The notes: generated by a model from the letters alone, not told the origin. A stretch of 64,000 nucleotides of DNA from Flavobacterium crassostreae (GCF_001831475.1 NZ_CP017688.1:2542001-2606000); one strand, 5' to 3'. Shown: positions 36,782 through 47,443, counted from the first letter of the stretch. Numbers and translations are program-made.

Positions 36782-37786
36782 CTATTGTAATTGCGATATA
36801 TATAAGGCTAGATCAATGAGTTTGCTAGAATACCCATATTCATTATCATACCAAGATACTAATTTATAAAAAGTACTGTTTAAGCCCATTCCGGCATTGG
36901 CATCTACAATAGAAGTTCTTGGATCCGAAACAAAATCTTGGGATACGACTAAGTCTTCTGTATATCCCAAAATGCCTTTCATTGTAGTTTGGGATGCCGT
37001 TTTTAAAACAGCCATTATTTCTGCATAAGAGGTTTCTTTGGCTAATTTTACCGTCAAATCTACTACAGATACATCTACGGTAGGAACCCGGATAGCCATA
37101 CCGGTGAGTTTTCCTTCTAACTCTGGGATTACTTTTCCTACTGCCTTGGCGGCACCAGTACTTGCCGGAATCATGTTGACTAATGCGGATCTACCAGCAC
37201 GGAAATCTTTTTTAGAAGGGCCGTCATTAGTCATCTGGCTGGATGTAGTGGCGTGTATGGTGGTCATTAACCCTTCTACAATTCCAAAATTGTCTTGCAA
37301 AACTTTGGCCAAAGGAGCCAAACAATTTGTAGTGCAAGAGGCATTAGAAACAATGGTATCTGAGGCTAAGGCTTTTTCATGATTTACTCCCATTACAAAC
37401 ATAGGTACATCAGAGGACGGGGCAGAAATTACTACTTTTTTGGCTCCTGCCTTTAGGTGTTCTGCTGCTGTTGCGCGGGTTTTAAATAATCCGGTACATT
37501 CTGCCACTACATCTACCCCTAGCTCTCCCCACTTTAATTTTGCTGGCTCTCTCTCTGCAGTGGTAGGAATATACCTATCGTTTACAAAAAGTTTTCCGTC
37601 TTGAACCCTAACATCTGCTTTAATTTTTCCGTGAACGGAGTCGTATTGTAATAAATAGGCTAAATGATCTACATCCAACAAATCATTGATTGCAACTACC
37701 TCTACGTTATCTCTGTTTAAGGCTTCTCTAAATACAATTCTTCCTATTCTTCCAAAACCATTTATTCCTAATTTTACTTTTGACAT
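36782..37786 (-). CDS. gap: Glyceraldehyde-3-phosphate dehydrogenase, type I
   Basis: Oxidises and phosphorylates glyceraldehyde 3-phosphate to 1,3-bisphosphoglycerate with NAD+. The NAD-binding INGFGRIGR is at residues 9-17 and the active-site [13 protein letters not shown] holds catalytic Cys151. C-terminal [12 protein letters not shown] is intact. The length of 334 aa is normal. It directly follows pfkA (86 bp), making a short glycolytic cluster. Confidence 0.97.
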   Translation of the reverse strand: MSKVKLGINGFGRIGRIVFREALNRDNVEVVAINDLLDVDHLAYLLQYDSVHGKIKADVRVQDGKLFVNDRYIPTTAEREPAKLKWGELGVDVVAECTGLFKTRATAAEHLKAGAKKVVISAPSSDVPMFVMGVNHEKALASDTIVSNASCTTNCLAPLAKVLQDNFGIVEGLMTTIHATTSSQMTNDGPSKKDFRAGRSALVNMIPASTGAAKAVGKVIPELEGKLTGMAIRVPTVDVSVVDLTVKLAKETSYAEIMAVLKTASQTTMKGILGYTEDLVVSQDFVSDPRTSIVDANAGMGLNSTFYKLVSWYDNEYGYSSKLIDLALYISQLQ

Positions 37787-37872
37787 TTGCTTTTGTTTTT
37801 ATTTGTTTTAGTTCTTAATTAATTTTGGTAGCGCTGTTTTTTTTCTTGTATTTATAACAACTGCAACTACTT

Positions 37873-38859
37873 TTAGGTAGACATAATATCCGACACACGT
37901 AATAACTCACTATCGATTTCGGATTTGCCCTTAATTGCTTGTTCTAATGGAGTTAGGTTTACTTTATCATTTTGTAGGCCTACCATATAGTTTGTTTTTC
38001 CTTCCAATAAAGATTCTACCGCTTTTACGCCTAATCTGCTAGCCAAAACTCGGTCAAAACATGATGGAGCACCGCCTCGTTGCATGTGACCTAAAACAGA
38101 TACTCTTACGTCATATTCTGGCATATTGGCCTCTACGTAGTCTTTTAATTCAAATACGTTTTTGCCAATTTTATCTCCTTCGGCAATAACTACAATACTG
38201 GATGATTTTCCGGATGCTTTGCTTTTTTGTAAGGATTCTAATAAACGGTCTAATCCTAAGTTTTCTTCGGGTATTAAGATTTCTTCGGCTCCTGCTCCAA
38301 TCCCGGCATTTAATGCAATATGCCCTGCATCTCTACCCATTACTTCCACAAAAAACAATCGGTTGTGCGAACTTGCTGTATCTCTAATTTTATCGATTAC
38401 TTCCACAACAGTATTTAATGCGGTGTCATATCCTATGGTGTGGCTGGTTCCAAAAATATCGTTGTCTATGGTTCCAGGTATGCCAATAATTGGAAAATTA
38501 AACTCGGTGTTAAACAACAAACCTCCTGTAAAGGTACCATCGCCACCAATTACAACTAATGCATCTACCTCAGATTGAACCAAATTAGTGTGCGCTTTTT
38601 GACGTCCTTCTGTTGTTTTAAATTCTAAAGAACGTGCCGATTTTAATATGGTTCCTCCTTTGTTTATAATATTGTTTACCCCACGTGGGCCCATTTCTTT
38701 AAAATCTGCTTCGATTAAGCCTTGATAGCCTCTATAGACTCCCAGACATTCTATTTTATAATATGCACAAGTCCTAACTACAGACCGAATGGCTGCGTTC
38801 ATTCCTGGAGAATCTCCCCCAGAGGTTAGTACGGCTATTTTTTTTATGGTGGTTGGCAT
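37873..38859 (-). CDS. pfkA: ATP-dependent 6-phosphofructokinase
   Basis: Phosphorylates fructose 6-phosphate to fructose 1,6-bisphosphate. The 328-aa protein has TSGGDSPGMNAAIRSVVR at the N-terminus, VIGGDGTFTGG, GIPGTIDNDIFGT with the catalytic TIDND and VEVMGRDAGHIALNAG for fructose 6-phosphate. Gly at the GGDG position (not GGDD) supports ATP rather than pyrophosphate use. LGHMQRGGAPSCFDRV near the C-terminus is also intact. It heads the pfkA-gap row. Confidence 0.97.
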   Translation of the reverse strand: MPTTIKKIAVLTSGGDSPGMNAAIRSVVRTCAYYKIECLGVYRGYQGLIEADFKEMGPRGVNNIINKGGTILKSARSLEFKTTEGRQKAHTNLVQSEVDALVVIGGDGTFTGGLLFNTEFNFPIIGIPGTIDNDIFGTSHTIGYDTALNTVVEVIDKIRDTASSHNRLFFVEVMGRDAGHIALNAGIGAGAEEILIPEENLGLDRLLESLQKSKASGKSSSIVVIAEGDKIGKNVFELKDYVEANMPEYDVRVSVLGHMQRGGAPSCFDRVLASRLGVKAVESLLEGKTNYMVGLQNDKVNLTPLEQAIKGKSEIDSELLRVSDIMST

Positions 38860-39113
38860 CGTTCTCTTGTTTTAATTGTAAATTTAACAAACATAATGCA
38901 GTAACTACGTTATGGATTTAATAATATTTGTGTCTTTTTTTAATTCAAACGTTTTCGTTAATAAGTTGCTTTATACTACCTAAAAAACATTGGTTTTAGC
39001 AATACGTTGTTTTTTTAAACTAAAGTATTATCAAGGTAATCCCTTTTTAGCTGGACTAAATTTGTGCCAAATGCCCAAAACAGATTAATTTAAAGTTAAG
39101 CACTCTTCACAAA
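38860..39113. other. Intergenic region upstream of pfkA
   Basis: No reading frame or RNA is recognised in this AT-rich stretch between pfkA and the tamB terminator. It should contain the pfkA promoter, but I found no TTG-N19/20-TAnnTTTG match. Confidence 0.5.
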
Positions 39114-39152
39114 AAAACCATCTATTTCAGAAATGAAAGGAGATGGTTTTTA
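39114..39152 (-). terminator. Terminator of tamB
   Basis: AAAAACCATC pairs with GATGGTTTTT around an imperfect inner stem, 21 bases past the tamB stop. On the minus strand it ends in a run of seven U. Confidence 0.65.
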
Positions 39153-39172
39153 AAATTAGTATAACTCTTTGG

Positions 39173-42100
39173 TTAGTATTCTTCCGGCAGAAGTGCTTCT
39201 TTGTTTTTTTGGGGCACGTCTTTTTTGGGTTGTTTGGGTTTCGTAAAATTAATATACTCCGGAGATAAAGCCGAATCTTGGTAGAAATCGGTATTAGAGG
39301 GTTGGCTGCCTAGTACTTTGTTTTTAAATATTTTGTTTACCAGTTCTTTAAAAGTATCAAAGTCTACTTCATAGGATATTCCCATTCCTTGTGTGTAACC
39401 AATTCCTTCTCCTATATAATTGATATCATTTTCTCTGTTAAATAAACGAAGGTTGAGGGTTCCATCTTCGTTAACTCGATATTGTATTTCGAGATCGCCC
39501 ACTATTGCAGACTCATTGACTCCTCCAAGAGGCACCCCTACTTTACCATTAATGGTAGTTCTTTCGTTTACCTTAGACGAAATGGTGGCAATAACTCTCC
39601 CATCGGTTTCTTTGCCTAACCTTCTGTCTGCTGGTGTATAATTTAAACCTACTTTGAATTTTTCGGTATCGGACTGAATAATTCCTCCCAATAATCCCGA
39701 GGCAGTTTCGAACAAACTTCCTGAAAAATCGGACTGACTAACCCCTTCAGTGCTTAAAAACCCTCCCGATGAGAGCAAGTATAAGGCTTGTGTTTGTCGG
39801 ACGTCTTTATCGTTTAATTTGTATTGAATCTCGGATTTTAACACATTGCTAACCGTTGGAAATTCAATATTAAAGTCTGGATCTGGACTTGCTAAATCGC
39901 CTCTAATACCGATAATTACTTCAACGGGAACCTTGCGATTAAAGGAGGCGTTTTCTAACAAAACAGCTGGACTAGCAATGGTTTTATAAACTGCTTCTAA
40001 ATTTAATTGGGCTCGCATGGGGTTGCCTTCCCACGAAATGGAACCGCCTTTTTTGACATTAAACTTTTTATCTATTAGGCCTCCGTATTTAAAATTATAA
40101 GAACCTTCATAGGGCTGAAAATCTCCCCACATATTGAATTTTCCGAGGGTATTTATTTTAAACAATAAGGTTCCGTAGCCTTTTCCTTTCATACCGTGAC
40201 CAGAGTTTCTGTCCAAGATAACTTCTACCTCTGCATTTGGTGTAATGTCTAAATCAAATTCTAGTTCTAGTCCTCCATATTTTTTGGTGTTTTCAGTAAT
40301 ACCCAATTTAATATTGCGCTTTTCGTTTGGGGTCAAAAAGTGTATAAAAGCATTATCACTAACACTCTCGGCATCATTTATAGGGATTTTGACGGTAGTT
40401 CCTTTTTCGGATCGTGCGGCTACTTTTATAAATAAATTATCTGTAGGGCCCTTTATGGTGGCTGTTCCATCAATAAAGGCTGTTCCATAATAGGCAGCAT
40501 CGTCTTTATCTTTGGTATCTAAAACTAGCAACCTGTTGGTGTTGATGGCTAAATCCAATTTCCAATCTGCAAAGTTATTGTGTTCTATACTTCCATTTAA
40601 GAGCCCATTGGTAGCAAATTTAGTATCGGTAAGAGTGTTGTTTCTGAGCAAAAACTTTTCATCGGCTAAATCCACTATAGATCTATCGCTGAGTTGGTAG
40701 TCTATGTTTAAATACGGTATGGTTAATCCTGCTTTGTCTACATAAAGACGGCCGTTTATTTTAGGCTTATTGGTGTTTCCTGCAATACTAGCATTACCAG
40801 TTACTAGCCCTCTAATGTTAGAAAGCACCTCACCTCCTAAAGAACTTAAAACCCCTAAATTAAAATTTGCAAGCTGCACTTTTAGATCCAGAAGGGTTTC
40901 TTTGCCTATAATTTCAAAATTCCCGTTGGCACTTAAGGATTCTAAATTTTCATTTTTGACATACGAATTGATTGTAAATTTTTGAAGATTTTTATCTCCT
41001 TCAATATTAAAATGCAAATCTCCTAAATCCGTTTGGTTAATATTTAAATGATCCAAAACCAAGGAAGCTGTAGGTTTATAAATGGCATCATTTTGTTTAA
41101 AACTTATGTCTCCATTAATGGTACCATTAAAAATAAATTTTTTGTTTGCCGGTGTAATTTTAAATAAATCCACATCCTTAAAACTAAGATTTAAATCCTT
41201 ATTTACCGCATCTTTTATCTTCCCTTTTAGGGTAATTTCTTGATTTTGATGGGACAGTACTATTGCATCAAAATTGAAATTTCGAAAAGATTTATCAAAA
41301 ATAATTTGATTGTTTGGATTATCTTGCTCATTAAGATACCATAAATAGTCCTTAAACTTCAATTCTGACTTGCTTATTCCAACTACATTATTGTTGTCTT
41401 TGGTAATTGTGTGGTATAAATTTAGATTGAAATAATCTTCGCCCTTACTGCCTCCTTTAAATTCGGATCTAAAGAACAAGGTGTCTTTCATGGTCACATT
41501 AATCAGATTAAAATCTCTAACTTTGTAGTACTTTGTTTTAATACTATCCAACTCCACATACGCATTATATAATGGATTTTTGTTGTCTATAGTAATGCGG
41601 ATGTTATCAAAGGTGTTGTCTGCAACTACTATTTGTGGCGAATTAAAATTTAATTTAAACTCTTGGCTATCTGATTTTATGTTACCTCTAACCTTTGTAT
41701 TGGCAGCAATTGCCATTTGTGGATAAAAAATCTCCATGATTTTATTATAAATAGTAAAATCAAATTTCAAAAATTGTCCTTTGCTTACTCTATTGGGTTT
41801 AAAGTTGGTATACAGACTCCCTAAAGAATTTTTAATTAAATTGCCCAATTGATCAAACCGAAATTTTCCTACAATTTCGCCTTGCACCATATCCGAAGAA
41901 TTTACCGTTATGGTACGTACCTTGTCTTTATCAAAGTTTGAAAAAACGGTAACGTCATCAAAAAAATAGGTATCCTTAGGGTTTTGATACACGGTTTTTT
42001 GGATATAAACCGCTCCTTGCAAATTTTCAATAGTATTGCCCGACACTTGAACCACAACATCGCCTTTAAAGAGTGCAGTGGGGTCTTTGACTAATTTTAA

Positions 42101-43627
42101 TTTATGCAAATCGGAATTGGCAACCGTTATATGAAAATCGTATTTATTTTCTTTATTGCTTAAATCCAATAAGCCATCAAAATGCATGTTTAAATTAGGA
42201 TCCTTTATTGTAATTTGTCCCGTGTAATTCGGTATTTTAAAATTTCCGTTGACCGTAACATTGGTATAGGTATAGTCTTTAAAATCTATCTTAGTTATTA
42301 CTCCGTTTAAAGCAGTATTAAGGTATTTTTCTGTAAATCCAATACCATCTACCGCTATATTCATACTGGTTTTGCCTAAATCTTTTTGATCCAGCAAGCT
42401 GCCTAAATCAAAATTATCTAAAGTAACAGTACCAACATACGATGCTTTGTCTATAAAATCGATATTTTTTAATGCCAATACAGACTGTACTTTTCCTAAT
42501 TGGCTAGTGATATCCACATCAGCATTTAAAAAGGTTTTGCTCACTTGAGTGCTACCTACTATCGTGAAATAATCTAGTTTTTGTAGTTCTGTGGGTAGTT
42601 TTTTGCCCAAAATAGTAGGCAAAATTGCTACCAAATTAGCATAACTACTATAAAACTTTTTTAAATCCGCCTCCATATAAAAGGGTTGGTTTTGTTTACC
42701 AAAAATATTCTGGAACCTAAACTTTCCTTGTATGCTAGTGTTTCTAGAATCTAACAATTTTAAATTAGTTAGATTTAAATCATTTAACGATCCTTTGATT
42801 CTGGTGCTTAGATCAAAAAATTGATTTTTACCTATTTCTTTATAAAAATTCCGAAGATCATTAGAGGCCAAACGTGCCGATTTAATTTTAAAATCAAATT
42901 GAACTCGGTTATTAAAATCTGCAAAATCTGTGATTTTATAACGCAAAATCAATTCTCCTTTCAGGCTTGACTCTTTAGTCAATAAAACTAAATTTTGCAA
43001 TTTAATATTTGATTTGGTATACCTAAAATCCGTATGTAAATCGGCCACATATATGCCGCTGTGGTCTAAAAACGACATCTTGGCAATGGTGGTGCTTACA
43101 TTGGGTCCGTAAATCTGGAAATTTTTTAATTGTATATTTAACCGTTTAAATTCGGCCTCCTTGGACCTTGGTTTGTTAGCGTCTTGTAACACAAAATAAC
43201 CATCTGATATTGTAGCCGTTTTGGCCTGTAATATAAATTTTTTGGTTGCTGGTTTGCCGCTATCAAAGGCTTTTATAAATACATCTAGATTGCTCTCTTT
43301 TTCGTTTTTATAGGTTTTTAGATTAAAAATTAATCCATCTAGGTGTATGTCTCCAAATAACAAGTCTCCATCCAATAATTTTTTGCCATCTAAAATATTG
43401 GTATGGATAATTTTGGTAAAAATTAACGTATCCTGATGGTGGTCTTTAATCAGTACATTTTTTAATTTTACGCCTCCAAAAACAGACAATCGCACCCCAT
43501 CCATACTTATATTTGTTCCAAAGTCTTTGTTAATGGTTTGGGTAAAATATTGTGCTATTTTGGTTTGAACATACGGCACTGATAATGCTATTGCAGACAA
43601 AAGCAACAGCAAGAGTAGCCCTAGCAA
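39173..43627 (-). CDS. tamB: Translocation/assembly module TamB-like protein
   Basis: A protein of at least 1484 aa: an N-terminal membrane anchor, a very long β-repeat body of the AsmA-like/TamB type, and the C-terminal DUF490 domain. That domain shows FKINTLGKFNMWGDFQPYEG, YNFKYGGLIDKKF and GGSISWEGNP, and ends with a KPKQPKKDV tail. Such proteins span the periplasm and help move lipids or assemble outer-membrane proteins. The 5' end is odd: the frame is open to a stop at 43673-43675 with no ATG. TTG at 43627 would start inside the hydrophobic helix, while the codons before it (43663-43628) encode a basic RIKKSIKIVFRF that looks like the true n-region. ATT at 43648 is a candidate start. Confidence 0.88.
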   Translation of the reverse strand: MLGLLLLLLLSAIALSVPYVQTKIAQYFTQTINKDFGTNISMDGVRLSVFGGVKLKNVLIKDHHQDTLIFTKIIHTNILDGKKLLDGDLLFGDIHLDGLIFNLKTYKNEKESNLDVFIKAFDSGKPATKKFILQAKTATISDGYFVLQDANKPRSKEAEFKRLNIQLKNFQIYGPNVSTTIAKMSFLDHSGIYVADLHTDFRYTKSNIKLQNLVLLTKESSLKGELILRYKITDFADFNNRVQFDFKIKSARLASNDLRNFYKEIGKNQFFDLSTRIKGSLNDLNLTNLKLLDSRNTSIQGKFRFQNIFGKQNQPFYMEADLKKFYSSYANLVAILPTILGKKLPTELQKLDYFTIVGSTQVSKTFLNADVDITSQLGKVQSVLALKNIDFIDKASYVGTVTLDNFDLGSLLDQKDLGKTSMNIAVDGIGFTEKYLNTALNGVITKIDFKDYTYTNVTVNGNFKIPNYTGQITIKDPNLNMHFDGLLDLSNKENKYDFHITVANSDLHKLKLVKDPTALFKGDVVVQVSGNTIENLQGAVYIQKTVYQNPKDTYFFDDVTVFSNFDKDKVRTITVNSSDMVQGEIVGKFRFDQLGNLIKNSLGSLYTNFKPNRVSKGQFLKFDFTIYNKIMEIFYPQMAIAANTKVRGNIKSDSQEFKLNFNSPQIVVADNTFDNIRITIDNKNPLYNAYVELDSIKTKYYKVRDFNLINVTMKDTLFFRSEFKGGSKGEDYFNLNLYHTITKDNNNVVGISKSELKFKDYLWYLNEQDNPNNQIIFDKSFRNFNFDAIVLSHQNQEITLKGKIKDAVNKDLNLSFKDVDLFKITPANKKFIFNGTINGDISFKQNDAIYKPTASLVLDHLNINQTDLGDLHFNIEGDKNLQKFTINSYVKNENLESLSANGNFEIIGKETLLDLKVQLANFNLGVLSSLGGEVLSNIRGLVTGNASIAGNTNKPKINGRLYVDKAGLTIPYLNIDYQLSDRSIVDLADEKFLLRNNTLTDTKFATNGLLNGSIEHNNFADWKLDLAINTNRLLVLDTKDKDDAAYYGTAFIDGTATIKGPTDNLFIKVAARSEKGTTVKIPINDAESVSDNAFIHFLTPNEKRNIKLGITENTKKYGGLELEFDLDITPNAEVEVILDRNSGHGMKGKGYGTLLFKINTLGKFNMWGDFQPYEGSYNFKYGGLIDKKFNVKKGGSISWEGNPMRAQLNLEAVYKTIASPAVLLENASFNRKVPVEVIIGIRGDLASPDPDFNIEFPTVSNVLKSEIQYKLNDKDVRQTQALYLLSSGGFLSTEGVSQSDFSGSLFETASGLLGGIIQSDTEKFKVGLNYTPADRRLGKETDGRVIATISSKVNERTTINGKVGVPLGGVNESAIVGDLEIQYRVNEDGTLNLRLFNRENDINYIGEGIGYTQGMGISYEVDFDTFKELVNKIFKNKVLGSQPSNTDFYQDSALSPEYINFTKPKQPKKDVPQKNKEALLPEEY

Positions 43628-43805
43628 AAAGCGAAAAACTATTTTAATAGATTTTTTGATACGTAATATGGTTTAAAATATTCTAAAAAATTGGTACATT
43701 GCCTCTATAAAGAGTGTCTGTTTTGATAAAAATTCTTTAATTTTGGCTGCACCCTAAAACCGAGTTTTGGGTTCCTCAAATATAAATCAAAATTTGTGCC
43801 TTTTT

Positions 43806-44828
43806 ATGCAAAATCCTAAGGTTTTTATCCTAGCTATTGAAAGTTCGTGTGATGACACCGCAGCTGCTGTTTTATGCAATGACCAAGTGCTATCCAATGT
43901 GGTTGCAAATCAACTAGTTCATACACAATACGGAGGCGTAGTTCCCGAATTAGCCTCACGTGCTCACCAACTAAATATTGTGCCAGTGGTAGATGCCGCT
44001 CTCCAAAAAGCAGGTATACATAAAGAGCAACTCTCCGCAATAGCCTTTACGCAAGGCCCTGGTTTGATGGGATCGTTATTAGTTGGCAGTTCTTTTGCTA
44101 AATCTTTGGCTCTAGCCTTACAAATTCCGTTGCTAGCCGTCAACCACATGCATGCACATATTTTGGCTCATTTTATTGCCGAAGAAGGTTTTAAAAAACC
44201 CACTTTTCCGTTCTTGGCACTTACCATCAGCGGAGGGCATACACAAATAGTTCGTGTAGATTCGTATTTTGACCTGACCATACTGGGGCAAACTACAGAT
44301 GATGCCGTAGGAGAAGCTTTTGACAAAAGTGCAAAAATACTAGGGCTGCCCTATCCTGGAGGTCCATTGGTGGATAAATATGCCCAGTTAGGCAACCCGA
44401 AGGCGTATAAATTTACAAAACCCAAAGTTCCTGGATTGGATTTTAGTTTTTCTGGCTTAAAAACCGCTATATTGTATTTTATACAAAAACAAAAACTACT
44501 AGACCCCAATTTTGTTACCGAAAACCGAAACGACATATGTGCCTCCATACAGCACACCATTATTGCAATTTTGATGGACAAATTAAAATTAGCCGTTACA
44601 GAAACTGGTATAAAACAAATAGCCATTGGTGGTGGCGTATCTGCAAACTCTGGAATTAGAAAAGCCGTCAAAGAGGCCGAAATTAAATACGGATGGCAGA
44701 CCTTTGTACCCAAATTTGAATACACCACAGATAATGCTGCAATGATAGGAATTGTAGGTTATCAAAAGTACTTATTAGAAAAATTTGAAACTGCATCGGT
44801 AGTTTCAAAAGCACGCATACAATTTTAA
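43806..44828 (+). CDS. tsaD: tRNA N6-adenosine threonylcarbamoyltransferase
   Basis: Transfers threonylcarbamoyl to A37 of ANN-reading tRNAs, with TsaB, TsaE and TsaC elsewhere. The ASKHA fold shows LAIESSCDDTAAAV at the N-terminus, the iron-binding HMHAHILAHF, SGGHTQIV, DDAVGEAFDKSAKILGLPYPGG and AIGGGVSANS. ATG at 43806 (MQNPKVFILAIESS) is the family start, giving 340 aa; the upstream extension to 43767 is not conserved in character. It is the first gene of a six-gene row and diverges from tamB. Confidence 0.97.
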   Translation: MQNPKVFILAIESSCDDTAAAVLCNDQVLSNVVANQLVHTQYGGVVPELASRAHQLNIVPVVDAALQKAGIHKEQLSAIAFTQGPGLMGSLLVGSSFAKSLALALQIPLLAVNHMHAHILAHFIAEEGFKKPTFPFLALTISGGHTQIVRVDSYFDLTILGQTTDDAVGEAFDKSAKILGLPYPGGPLVDKYAQLGNPKAYKFTKPKVPGLDFSFSGLKTAILYFIQKQKLLDPNFVTENRNDICASIQHTIIAILMDKLKLAVTETGIKQIAIGGGVSANSGIRKAVKEAEIKYGWQTFVPKFEYTTDNAAMIGIVGYQKYLLEKFETASVVSKARIQF

Positions 44829-44834
44829 AAAACA

Positions 44835-45542
44835 ATGCAACTATTTTACAATCAGGATATTGACTCTCAAACCAGCGAATTTACCTTTCCTAAAGAAGAA
44901 AGCAAACACATTATAAAAGTTTTACGAAAAAAAGACGGAGACATCCTCTTTGTGACTAATGGATTGGGGTATATATTTGAATCCCAAATTACCTTAGCCT
45001 CAGATAGTAAATGTACTGTAGCGGTTCTTTCTGTAGAAAAAAAACCTGCTTCGGAGTTTCAGCTACATCTTGCCGTTTCTCCAACCAAAATGAACGACCG
45101 TTTTGAATGGTTTTTAGAAAAAGCGACCGAAATTGGTATCCAAGAAATCACACCAATTATTTGTGATCATTCGGAGAGAAAAGTTATCAATAAAGAACGT
45201 TTTGATAAGATTATCTTAACCGCTTTAAAACAAGCAAACGAAGTGTATTTGCCTAAATTAAATCCTGCAATTACATTAAAAGAATTCTTAAAGAAAGAAT
45301 ATTCTGGCCAACTTTTTATTGCACATTGCGAACAAACAGACAAAAAAACACTCCAATCAGTGGCGCAGCCTAAACAAGACACTACCATATTGATAGGCCC
45401 CGAAGGCGATTTTTCTAAAAAGGAGATAGATCTAGCTATAGCAGCTAATTTTAAGGCTGTATCTCTAGGAAACACGCGTTTAAGAACCGAAACAGCAGCT
45501 CTTGTTGCTTGCCATAGTATGGTATTTCTTAACGAAATGTAG
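44835..45542 (+). CDS. rsmE: 16S rRNA (uracil1498-N3)-methyltransferase
   Basis: A 235-aa SPOUT methyltransferase that modifies U1498 of 16S rRNA in the 30S subunit. The N-terminal PUA-like region has KEESKHIIKVLRKKDGD. The knot domain has EKATEIGIQEITPI, LIGPEGDFSKKEIDLA and SLGNTRLRTETAALVA, the last two forming the SAM-binding trefoil. It starts 6 bases after tsaD, so the two are co-transcribed. Confidence 0.95.
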   Translation: MQLFYNQDIDSQTSEFTFPKEESKHIIKVLRKKDGDILFVTNGLGYIFESQITLASDSKCTVAVLSVEKKPASEFQLHLAVSPTKMNDRFEWFLEKATEIGIQEITPIICDHSERKVINKERFDKIILTALKQANEVYLPKLNPAITLKEFLKKEYSGQLFIAHCEQTDKKTLQSVAQPKQDTTILIGPEGDFSKKEIDLAIAANFKAVSLGNTRLRTETAALVACHSMVFLNEM

Positions 45543-45566
45543 CGTTATTATTTAAATATCTTCTCT

Positions 45567-46205
45567 ATGAAAAAACTGTGTTTTATTACTTTATTTTTTT
45601 CAATCTACAGCTTCTCCCAACAGATTGCGCTACTGAAATATAACGGTGGTGGCGATTGGTATGCGAACCCCACCTCCTTACCTAATTTAATAAAATATTG
45701 CAATGCTACCATAAACACCCATTTGGATCCAAAACCGGCTACCGTAACCCCTTCTAGCTCGGATTTATTCTCCTACCCATTGGTACACCTAACTGGGCAT
45801 GGAAATATTGTATTTGACCCCGAAGAGACTACCAACCTCCAAAAATATTTAGAAGCAGGTGGTTTTTTGCATATCGATGATAATTATGGCCTAAACCAAT
45901 ATGTCTTGAAAGAGATTAAAAAACTATTTCCAAATGTTCCTTTGACAGAATTACCAGCCAATCATGTTCTTTTTCAAAAACCCTTTCTGTTCTCTAATGG
46001 ATTGCCTAAAATTCATGAACATGACGGAAAAAGACCACAAGCATTTGGTGTTTTTGTAAAAAACAGACTGGTATTGCTCTACACCTACGAGTGTGATTTA
46101 GGAGATGGCTGGGAAGATCCTGAAGTAAACAACGATCCTCCAGAAATACGAGAAAAGGCATTAAAAATGGGAGCAAATATTATTTACTACGTCTTTAGTA
46201 ACTAA
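45567..46205 (+). CDS. DUF4159 domain protein, secreted
   Basis: A 212-aa exported protein of the DUF4159 family. It has a signal peptide ending near YSFSQQ (residue 18), then LLKYNGGGDWYANPTSLPNL, YPLVHLTGHG, YLEAGGFLHIDDNYGLN and YTYECDLGDGWEDPEV. The fold is glutamine-amidotransferase-like in related proteins, and the function is unknown; some relatives occur near aerotolerance-type (MoxR/BatA) genes, which are not here. It lies 24 bases after rsmE. Confidence 0.87.
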   Translation: MKKLCFITLFFSIYSFSQQIALLKYNGGGDWYANPTSLPNLIKYCNATINTHLDPKPATVTPSSSDLFSYPLVHLTGHGNIVFDPEETTNLQKYLEAGGFLHIDDNYGLNQYVLKEIKKLFPNVPLTELPANHVLFQKPFLFSNGLPKIHEHDGKRPQAFGVFVKNRLVLLYTYECDLGDGWEDPEVNNDPPEIREKALKMGANIIYYVFSN

Positions 46206-46349
46206 TCCAACCCAATATTGGCTATATTAGGGATAAACACAAATGCATTACTTATACTATACGCTAATTTTGCTTTTGCAAAAAAAAAGTTAAACACAAA
46301 AGGAGCTACTTTAATAGCGGTATATTTACTTTTTCAAAAAAATATTTTT

Positions 46350-47441
46350 ATGATCTCTTCCAAAATTATATCCAATGGAATATTGCGAGCGCTATTTACA
46401 CTAGTGAGTATAGCATTGCTACTATTTTTTTTATACCAAATAAAAGCCGTACTAATTTATCTAGTAGTATCGCTTTTGCTCACCTTAATAGGATATCCTA
46501 TCGTTGCTTTTTTTACAAAACGTCTAAAATGCAATAACACTGTAGCAACCATAGCTACTATGGCTCTATTTTTAATAATAATTGGTGGATTTATAATGAT
46601 GTTTATTCCCTTAATATTAGACCAAGGAGAAAACCTATCGTTGTTAAACACTAATGAAATAGAGCAAAACACACTAGAACTTATCAATCAAATTAGTGCC
46701 TTTTTAGAAAGCTACCATATTGATGCCTCAAAAATGTTTCAAGAAGCAGACCTTAGTTCTAAAATTAATTTCAATATTCTACCCGATTTTTTAAACACTA
46801 TTTTGGCAACATTGAGTAGCATTGGGATGGGGTTGGCCTCAGTCCTATTTATCACCTTTTTTTTATTAAAAGATCGCAAATCTTTTTTAATAACTGCCAG
46901 AAAATTAATTCCAGACAGTCATGAAGACCAAATTTTAAATTCTATAGCAAAAATAAACCCCTTACTATCTCGTTATTTTATCGGGTTACTCTTACAGCTA
47001 TTTATCGTATTTATACTCTATTTGATTGTATTACTTATATTTGGCATCCCAAACCCTATTGTTATTGCTTTTTTGTGTGCCGTATTAAATATCATTCCGT
47101 ACATAGGGCCTCTAATCGCTTCTATATTAGCAGCCGCATTGACCATGTTGGCCAATTTAGGAACCGATTTTCAATCCGAAATTTTACCCACAACCATTTA
47201 TGTATTACTTGGTTTTTGGATTATACAAATTATTGACAACAATCTATCACAACCTTTAATTTTTTCAAAAAGTGTAAGTTCACACCCATTAGAAATATTT
47301 TTAGTAATTCTTATGGCTGGATTTTTATTTGGTGTTTTAGGGATGATCCTAGCAGTTCCACTATTTACGATGCTAAAAGTTGTGGCCAAAGAATTTTTTC
47401 CTGAAAATAAAGTAATTCAGTTATTAACCAAAAACATGTAA
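46350..47441 (+). CDS. AI-2E family transporter (PerM-like)
   Basis: A 363-aa integral membrane protein of the AI-2 exporter/PerM superfamily, with about eight helices. Visible are YLVVSLLLTLIGYPIVAF near the N-terminus, a periplasmic helical segment around residues 85-145, and the typical C-terminal AFLCAVLNIIPYIGPLIAS and VSSHPLEIFLVILMAGFLFG. Members export AI-2 or act as Na+/H+ antiporters, and sequence does not decide. ATG at 46350 is chosen over an upstream start at 46218 because the extra 44 residues look non-coding. A -7-like TAATTTTG lies at 46265-46272. Confidence 0.88.
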   Translation: MISSKIISNGILRALFTLVSIALLLFFLYQIKAVLIYLVVSLLLTLIGYPIVAFFTKRLKCNNTVATIATMALFLIIIGGFIMMFIPLILDQGENLSLLNTNEIEQNTLELINQISAFLESYHIDASKMFQEADLSSKINFNILPDFLNTILATLSSIGMGLASVLFITFFLLKDRKSFLITARKLIPDSHEDQILNSIAKINPLLSRYFIGLLLQLFIVFILYLIVLLIFGIPNPIVIAFLCAVLNIIPYIGPLIASILAAALTMLANLGTDFQSEILPTTIYVLLGFWIIQIIDNNLSQPLIFSKSVSSHPLEIFLVILMAGFLFGVLGMILAVPLFTMLKVVAKEFFPENKVIQLLTKNM

Positions 47442-47443
47442 TT

